Part shown: in pieces, positions 57,333 to 64,000 of the stretch
How positions within the stretch are numbered: position 1 is the first letter of the stretch
Layout: each line of letters starts with the position of its first letter
Assembly (NCBI GenBank): GCA_930367215.1
Contig: OV884058.1
Location: forward strand, 172,094,478 to 172,158,477
Direction: 5' to 3'
DNA: 64,000 bases
Source of the DNA: Pollenia angustigena
Lineage: Eukaryota > Arthropoda > Insecta > Diptera > Polleniidae
Program-made: the position numbers and the translations under genes
Notes under the pieces: model-generated
Told to the model about the DNA's origin: nothing
The model's input: the letters and a program-made list of their open reading frames with translations, nothing else
Database searches by the model: none

Positions 57333-59360
57333 ATGGAGAGCTTCAGCTATAAAGAATTGACCGGAGAGTATTTTAGAAACAAAAACGAGGAAGATGTTAA
57401 AAAATACATTCGAAAAAAAGGAAACTTAAATTCCTATAGCACTGAAATACAATCGGACTTAGAAAATAAATTATATGTTTTCATCAAACATTTAAAACAG
57501 CGATACAGGAAAGTTGATTACAGCAAAGGTAGATTTTATAAGAGCTTTGCAAACTGGTTAGAGAACGAACTTTCTGTCCAGATCGCTTCAATAACTTCAA
57601 ATCAAAACACACGTTGGAGACCAAAAAAATCGCTGGACAACTGTAGCGATAGATCCAAGAGGCGGAAGCTTAAGGATATAAATGAAGAAATCGGATATGA
57701 AAATATTCAAGATACTTTCCTACATCAATTGCGATCATAGAAGCAATTGACAAAAGTGGATATCATTGAAAAAGTTGTTAAAGCTAGTCCATTGAGAACA
57801 AAACGGATTCTTAAAAGTATACCAACTCCAAGCGATGCAAAACAATTCACAAATGAGGAGGCACTAGCATTATTTCTGGATTTGAAAATAACAAAACAGC
57901 AATATATACAGCTCAGATTGCGTGCGATTGAAAAAGGCTCAAATCTGTATCCAGCATATCATCACATAACATCTGCTAAATGGACTGTTTGCCATTAAAG
58001 GACACTATTACAATCACATCAATTTCGGCAGAGGTACAACTACAATCTCTACTTGATCACACATCCGAACGCTTGCTACAATCAATAAAAGGAAATGAGT
58101 TAAAGAAATATGGAAACACAAAGTTAATTCTTTTTTGTAAATGGGGATGTGATGGTTCTTCCGGACAAAAACAATACAAACAAGTAGTATGTGAAAATAT
58201 TTCGGACTCAGATATGTTCATGGTATCATTTGTACTATTGCGATTAAAAAAGATTTTGGAAGATTCAGAGCCTTCGACAAGTACAACGCAAACAAAGGAT
58301 ATTTGGAAAAATGAGACACCATCTTCTACGAAATATTACAGAACTATAAAATTTGAATTCAAAAAAGAAACTCATGATGCCATTAATAAAGAAGTTAGTG
58401 ATATCAAGGCCCAAATTGCAATGCTACAGCCATTACAGTTAGATTTAGATGGGCAGCTACCAATTAGTGCTAACAATGATAGATGGAAAAGTAGGCCAGG
58501 CTTTGACTAACACGAAGGCTGCATCCAGCTGCATCATATGCCATGCAACATTATGCCAATTAAACCAAGTCCCGACAAAATCATTAGATAATACTGATGC
58601 ATATGAATTTGGATTATCATTACTACATGCAAGAATACGACTTATGGAACACATACTTAAAATCAGTTATGATTTGGATTTCGGATCTTCAGGATCAATA
58701 AGAAACAACGAAACCAACAAGGAGTTAAGAAGTTCAAAAAGGAAACATGTTCAAGATGAATATCGCAAATTTGGGTTGATAATAGATCAGCCGAAACAAG
58801 GGTCAGGCAATACAAATGATGGCAATACCGCAAGAAGATTCTTTTCAGATCCAGAAACAGCATCTGAAATACCAGGTGTTGATTTTAACCTAATTTTTAG
58901 ATTTAAAATAATCCTAGAAGTACTTGCGTGCAATGAAGAAATTGACTCTAGAAAATTTGGAGATTTTGCTAAGGAAACTGCAAAAATATATACAACCAAG
59001 TACCCATGGAGAAATATGTCTGCTACAGTTCACAAAATCCTTTATCATGGAGAAGATGTCATTAAATATCAGTTAGTGCCACTTGGAGATTTATCAGAGG
59101 AAGCTCAGGAAAAAAGGAATAAGGATTACAGATTTTATAGAGAGCACAATACTAGAAAAATTTCACGAAATTCCACTAATGAAGATCTATTTAATATATT
59201 ATTGCCAACATCAGATCCGTTTATCTCCAGTATTCGAAATCAATGGAAAGTGGAACATCGGGATTTAGATGAAGAAGTCAAAAAACTACTTAAGAACAGA
59301 AATAACACAGAACAAAATATGGAATATTTGCAATCAATCTTTCAATTAAATGAACAATAA
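57333..59360 (+). pseudogene. Transib transposase (RAG1-core homolog), nearly complete, three lesions
   Basis: DDE transposase that cuts at CACAGTG termini in the nucleus; the superfamily is the recognised source of RAG1. About 675 codons in all. Segments: 57333-57998 in one frame with an in-frame TAG at 57738; 57980-58510; 58449-59360. So there is one stop and two frameshifts (near 57975 and 58450-58500). N-terminal part: RPKKSLDNCSDRSKRRKL, basic. The middle has FCKWGCDGSSGQKQ, resembling the RAG1 block with the first catalytic Asp (SCDGMGD). The last segment has CIICHAT (Cys 28 and 31) and HKILYH (His 195 and 200), matching the RAG1 zinc pattern CxxC...HxxxxH, then NDGNTARRFF (RAG1 NGNFARKLM) and AQEKRNKDYRFYREHNTRK, where Glu 221 aligns with the RAG1 catalytic Glu (NESGNKLFRR). 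I cannot place the second catalytic Asp with confidence. The start ATG at 57333 gives a family-like length. Confidence 0.9.
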
Positions 59361-59894
59361 TTATAATTCGTTAGATCAAAGACAGACATTGTATTAGTAA
59401 AAAATAATAATAAATAGAAGCTCACGTTGTTACAAGAGCTATTAAAATCTATTGCTGCTATTATTCATACATTATCCACATATGTATAGATGTTTTAATA
59501 AATAAGAATAAATAAGTGTAAACAATTTTGAAAGCAAAAAATTGTTTATTTTTCAGCAATAATAGCAAAATTTCCAGTGGATTTCACTATTTTTTTTTTA
59601 TGTTAAAATTTTTTTTATAGTGTGAACATTTAATTTTTTGAGTGTCCCATTATTACAAAAAATGTTAATGATTATTATTTAAATCAAAAAATTACATTTT
59701 TAAATAATTAAAAGAATTAAATTAATTAAATTAAAGTTCCACTTTGACCTTAAATTCCTCAATAACTACTCAACCGATTTTAATGAAATTTAAAGTGAAG
59801 AAAGTTTAAGAATCTAACTGTCGATTAAAAATATCTCCTTCGGTTCAAAAGCTACAGATTTTTGGCCAATGAAAAACGATTTTCAGCCACTGTG

Positions 59895-60600
59895 CACCGT
59901 AAAAAATAACAAATATTTATATGAGTTATGTTTGCTTTTAGGGAAATTGTACTTTACTATCAAAAATCAAGGAGAAGAAAGCATGGAATTGTAAGTTTAT
60001 ACTTTGAGTCTGTTCCATATCAAGCAATGCTTATTTCGAAAACATTTGTTTAGCACTTCTGTTCCGCAGTATTGACAAAAAACAAAATGTGAGAGCTATT
60101 TCCAAAAAAGGGTCAAAAAGTGTCACAAATTAGGTAATAATGATACAAAAGTATAATTTAAAAAAAGGGTCATAAAAGGTATCAACACCGTCGAAAAAGG
60201 GTCAAATTGATACTTTAGTATCACAACGGTAACGCTGGATGTGACATTGCAGACGTGAGAACGCCAGTAACACATATAGTTGATGGCGACCAAAATTTAC
60301 TAAAATTTAACATTTTTCAACGACGGCGGCGAAAATACAACCTTTGGCTTTACAAAAGAATGTAAAGTGCGGCTCTAATGTTTGTTGTTTGCAAACGAGC
60401 TTTGAAAACATTCGTATATTTTATAAAAATGTTAAAAGGAAAATAATTAAACAATTAAAAAATGTGCCAAGAACAAAATATTATTATTATTATTCTTCAT
60501 AACTATGTATTTTGCATTTTTAATTGTTTTTTTGTGTTAAAATATTTTCTCAACCCACAAAAATGTTACAGACACACTTTTTCTATAAATTGGCGAGTAA
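59895..60600 (+). other. Transib flank, no gene
   Basis: aaaaagggtcaaa-type motifs recur at 60115-60215 and the stretch ends atcacaacggtaacgctg near 60237, like a hAT right end. No partner end was found. Confidence 0.35.
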
Positions 60601-60608
60601 TTTCCTTA

Positions 60609-60797
60609 AGCTTCGTACAGACGATGGTCAGATCTTACAATGTTGTCATTAAAATTGCCTAAAAATGTTTTGCAACTGTCTGAACATTGTAAGCTCATTT
60701 TCATTTGGCAGATGTGTAAAATTAATGCATCTGACAATGGCACCATTGTCAGAAAAATGACAATATTGTAATATCTGACCATCGTCTGTACGAAGCT
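60609..60797. mobile_element. 189-bp hairpin MITE (PIF/Harbinger-like)
   Basis: Ends agcttcgtacagacgatgg and its exact inverse, with TTA at 60606-60608 and 60798-60800. The interior is also palindromic (caatggcaccattg). Its flanks (ttacagacacac...ggcgag and ctcgcc...ttacagacacag) are an older inverted pair. Confidence 0.9.
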
Positions 60798-61399
60798 TTA
60801 CGTGACAGCTAGAACTCGCCAAAAAAAAGTTACAGACACAGTTTAGTGGGAAAAAAATGCTGTTTGTTTCAATATATGGCATTTTTGTTTCATTTCACAT
60901 ATTTCAATCGAAAAGTGTCTCGACGCGAGAGTTACAGAACATGGGCACTGGTTGACCATTCTGAGGAAATGCCCATATTTCGTTTGACCTACCATTTTTT
61001 AAAAAAATTTAATAAGGTATAAGATATATATGTTTTGAGTACCGCCTTTATGAATCTAAGCCCAATTTCAAGAAATTTTTATGGTTTCTGAGATTTTAAG
61101 CATTAATTTTACTCCATATCGACTTTTTTAAAGTTTGTTAAGTATTGTTTTGATTTACACGCCACTGTTTGGAGAATACTGCAAATTTAACAGGCAAAAA
61201 CGTACGTTGCTTTTTTGCGAAAGCAAAATAAAAGACAAAAAAATAAATTATATTCTTGCTTCGCTTCATTGCCGTAAGAAAATAAGTAACGGGTTTTCCA
61301 ATAGGTACTTCCCAACTTTGAATTTAATTTGTGAATGCACTATTTCAATGATCATCTAACAATTACTTTACTTTTTTCAGTAAGCTCAACATTTTCATC

Positions 61400-62584
61400 A
61401 TGGTAAAGTACACGAACGAACAACGTATGCAAATTATAAAAATGTACTACCGAAATTCGGAGTCTGTGACCGCCTCTTTAAGAGCGTTAACTGTCGTAAT
61501 TCTCGCCCTAGTAGACAAGCAATTACAAATTTAATGAAAAATTTGAGTCTATTAATTCATTGTGTGATGCTGGCGTGCCAGTGAGACAACGGCTTGGTCG
61601 AAGTGACGGCAATATCGCTGCCGTTCAGGCGTCCGTAGCAAACAATCCAAATCTGTCGATTCCGCCGCGTTCCCAATAACTAGTCATCGCCAAGATCAAT
61701 TTATGGCGAATTTTGCGTAAAGATCTTGGTTTACAACCATACAGGATCAAGCTGACCCAAGAATTGAAGCCGATGGACCATTTGACGCGACGTTCCATCT
61801 CCGATTGGAGAAGATGCACCAAGATGATGAATTTCATCGCAAAATCATCTTCAGTGACGAAGCTAATTTCTGGCTCAATGGTTTCGTCAATAAGCAAAAT
61901 GGTGTTTCATGAATCACCACTTTATCCACAAAAAAAATGACTGTTTGGTGCGGTTTGCATGCCGGCGGCATCATTGGGCCGTATTTTTTGTCGACAATCG
62001 TCACGTAACTGTGAATGGCGGTCGTTATCGCACCATGATTATTTTTTTATTTTTTTATTTATTTATTAATTGAATTGCTCCATACACAAGACTAAGAGTC
62101 TTATTTTGCAGTATGGAACTGAGAATATGTTAAACTTTAAATCATTAATTAATTAATAACTTAATAACTAACTACAATTTTTATATAAGTAATCCAAAAA
62201 ACAATGATTACCGACTATTCTTGGCCCGAATTGGAAAACATGGACTTGGACGACAGGTGGTTTCAACAGAACGGTGCCACAAGCCACACAGCACACGTTA
62301 CAATCGATTTATTGAAGAGTAGGTTTGGTGAGCATGTTATCTCAAGAAATGGACCAGTCAATTGGCCGCCTCGTTCGTGCGATTTAACAGCTCTAGACTT
62401 TTTTCTTTGTGACTACGTCAAATTATTGGTCTATGCCAACAAGCCGACGACGTTTGAAGAACTCAGAGCCAACATTGAGCGCGAAATAGCTGCCGTTACG
62501 GCCGAAATGTGTGACCGAGTCATCGAAAATTGGGTCCAACGAATCGACCGCTGCCGACGTTCCCGCGGTGGCCATATGAATTAA
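61400..62584 (+). pseudogene. mariner transposase, broken, with a retroposed insertion
   Basis: Starts MVKYTNEQRMQIIKMYYRNS then SVTASLRAL, the mariner N-terminus, then loses part of the HTH region. Later blocks: YGEFCVKILVYNHTGSS-like, IIFSDEANFWLNGFVNKQN (first Asp present), MTVWCGLHAGGIIGPYF, VNGGRYRTM, then, after a 160-bp insertion, ITDYSWPELENMDLDDRWFQ and GATSHTAHVTIDLLKSRFGE, WPPRSCDLTALDFFLCDYVK (third Asp present), ending SRGGHMN. The C-terminal 126 codons are an open frame. The second catalytic Asp reads Asn (FQQNGAT). Confidence 0.88.
62041..62201 (-). mobile_element. short retroposed insertion in the mariner fossil
   Basis: Begins on + with attttttta-rich sequence (a taaataaataaaaaaat tail on the minus strand) and is bordered by atgatt on both sides. 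The minus-strand body ends tatggagcaattcaatta before the tail. Probably a 5'-truncated LINE or SINE; family unknown. Confidence 0.6.
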
Positions 62585-62589
62585 GTCGA

Positions 62590-64000
62590 GTTCCATTCAT
62601 AAATGTTTTGATTGTTTTTCGAGTCGAAATTTGAGATATTTCCGTTAGTAAAAGCAAAAGCAAAATAAAAGGTAAACAACTCAATAAACAGCAGTACAAT
62701 GCAGCATAAAAAGCTACTTTTTAAATTTTAATTTAGAAGTGACGTATGCGGCACAAAACAATTATTTTCACTTTCAATAAAATACTATTAACTTCCAAGT
62801 TCGTTAATGAACGTTCACAAAAATTAACATTTTTCTTCAAAACATATTTGCATTTCCATGAGAATGTCAACCACGACTCAAAAATGAAAACACTTGAAAC
62901 TTATTTTCAAATATGGTAGAAATAAAAAAAACACTCAAACTTTACTCTGCATAGTAGTGCTGGGATACTATCGATATTTTCTACAATCGATATTTATCGA
63001 TAGTTCAGATTTCACTATTGTTCTTGTAACAAAAACTAACAGCCTGTTCATGTTCGATATCGTTATACAGGCAGTAAAAACAATTCGAAATACTACAAAA
63101 ACATTTTCAGCTTACAAAGTAGTTAGCAATTGGACAGTATTCTAAATATTATATATATTTTTATAAAGATGTCATCTCTGGTGATATTTGAAGGAATCAA
63201 ACAAAGTCATGAAGGGTTTTAAATTGTAATCGACGACTTGACACATATTTCATAAAAAAGCATGTTCATAGTAAGAGGTTTTGCTTGCAACTTTTAAAAA
63301 TAGACATGATAACAAGTTAAAATAAATTTTTAAGAATATCGCAAATAATAAATTTATTGCATTCCTATCATTGTTTAAAACCAAAGTTTTTCAAAAGATA
63401 TGTTCACACCAATTCAATATTTGACGTCCTACACGTAACCACTAGTTTTCTTAAAGAATTGTTTGCTTTTGCAAAACGTTTGGCTAGAGCAAACATTATT
63501 TGACAGTTTCGAAATTACTTTATACAATTATGATAAATAGAAATTATAAAAAATAAATCTTAAGTTCAATCAATTTACTGTTCACGCCTTTTTTTGGCTA
63601 TAATCGTCAAATATTTGTTAGGTCTGAACATAGCTTAAGTCATATCTATGTAGTTTGTTGGTTCTTTACCATCGTGAATTGTTTTGTTTTTATTCAAATT
63701 AACTTTTTATTATCAAAACTAATTTGATTTTTGTATTTTTATGTATTCGAATTAAAACCGGTTATTTTTAAAAAGCTTAACCGAAACCCGGTTTTTTAAA
63801 ATAGCAGCTATTCGGAATATCCGAAAAACTCGAATAATCGATCTCCCTACCTACACCCCAATAAACAAAGAACCATTTTCGTGATTGTACTCTATTTGGA
63901 ACACATGGTCAATAATGGACCCGGCAAAACAGAACATTGTTATGAGGTTAAGATCAACATAAGAGTTATTTGTGCCGAATATTGTCATGATAAAATGTTG
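62590..64000 (+). other. no gene seen; possible transposon ends
   Basis: atcgatatttatcgata near 62985 is palindromic. gaataatcgatctccctac near 63832 and the aaccggttatttttaaaaag...ttaaccgaaacccggtt pair near 63757-63800 look like a hAT-type right end. Nothing coding. Confidence 0.35.

Larger units (their letters stand above)
51451..59894 (+). mobile_element. Transib transposon (RAG1-related superfamily), with three nested insertions
   Basis: Both ends begin CACAGTGGCTGAAAAT (left 51451; right reversed from 59894), continuing ttcattggccaaaa at each end, so the TIR is about 38 bp. The flanking 5-bp sequence CACCG is present at 51446-51450 and 59895-59899, an exact target duplication. Transib elements are known for CACWRTG-type termini and GC-rich 5-bp TSDs. 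It encodes a RAG1-core-like transposase at 57333-59360. Removing the MITE (51540-52578), the foldback element (52981-54810) and the hAT (55372-56714) with one TSD each leaves about 4.2 kb, part of which is the 195-bp array. Possible poly(A) signals aataaata lie at 59500-59515. Confidence 0.93.

Noticed and set aside
60068..60239. possible hAT MITE (cagtattgac ... gtaacgctg)
   Set aside because: Repeated aagggtca motifs fit, but flanking 8-mers do not match, so the ends are not supported.
50134..60975. inverted atgggcatttcct phrases at about 50136 and 60964 as ends of one large element
   Set aside because: Similarity is only about 15 bases and does not extend; probably chance or two scraps.

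Overview
The window comes from a fly genome, most likely a higher (schizophoran, perhaps calyptrate) dipteran. The main evidence is a near-colinear 3' half of trachealess (trh), the bHLH-PAS regulator of tracheal and salivary duct development, on the + strand in six exons (1-9158). The upstream bHLH and most of PAS-A lie outside the window. The rest is AT-rich and almost entirely transposon-derived. I see no other intact host gene, only a truncated ribosomal protein L21 pseudogene (13382-13726).

Layout: 1-9158 is trh. Its 6.6 kb intron holds a three-level transposon nest (about 878-3480), a dead mariner split by a MITE (4383-5312) and a pogo-like MITE with another MITE inside (6144-6909). 9.2-26 kb has LINE scraps (RTE-like, Jockey-like), many MITEs, tRNA-derived SINEs, the L21 pseudogene and a perfect 166-bp-arm palindrome at 17.5 kb. 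26.4-29.9 kb is a long-TIR foldback element with a Helitron-like repeat array inside, and a sister array lies at 18.3 kb. 30-43 kb carries several hAT-like elements with clear 8-bp target duplications, mariner remnants and satellite-like arrays. 43.6-48.5 kb is a Tc1-like element (about 1.66 kb when emptied) inflated to 4.9 kb by at least five further insertions. 49-50 kb is a pogo-like MITE.

The most interesting object is at 51451-59894: a Transib-superfamily transposon, the group from which the RAG1 recombinase of vertebrate V(D)J recombination is thought to derive. It has termini beginning CACAGTG at both ends (identical to the RSS heptamer), a matching 5-bp target duplication CACCG, a nonamer-like A-run about 22 bp in, and a near-complete transposase reading frame (57333-59360). 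That frame is broken by one in-frame stop and two frameshifts. It keeps the RAG1-like CxxC...HxxxxH zinc-binding pattern and a candidate catalytic glutamate. Three other elements are inserted in it, each with its own target duplication.

A second theme is that many hAT-like elements here share the same architecture (8-bp TSD, short TIR, dense iteration of a family-specific subterminal motif) but use different motifs. A third is that a set of MITEs all have 3-bp TAA/TTA duplications, as expected of PIF/Harbinger. All superfamily calls rest on termini, target duplications and translated motifs read by eye; no database search was possible.
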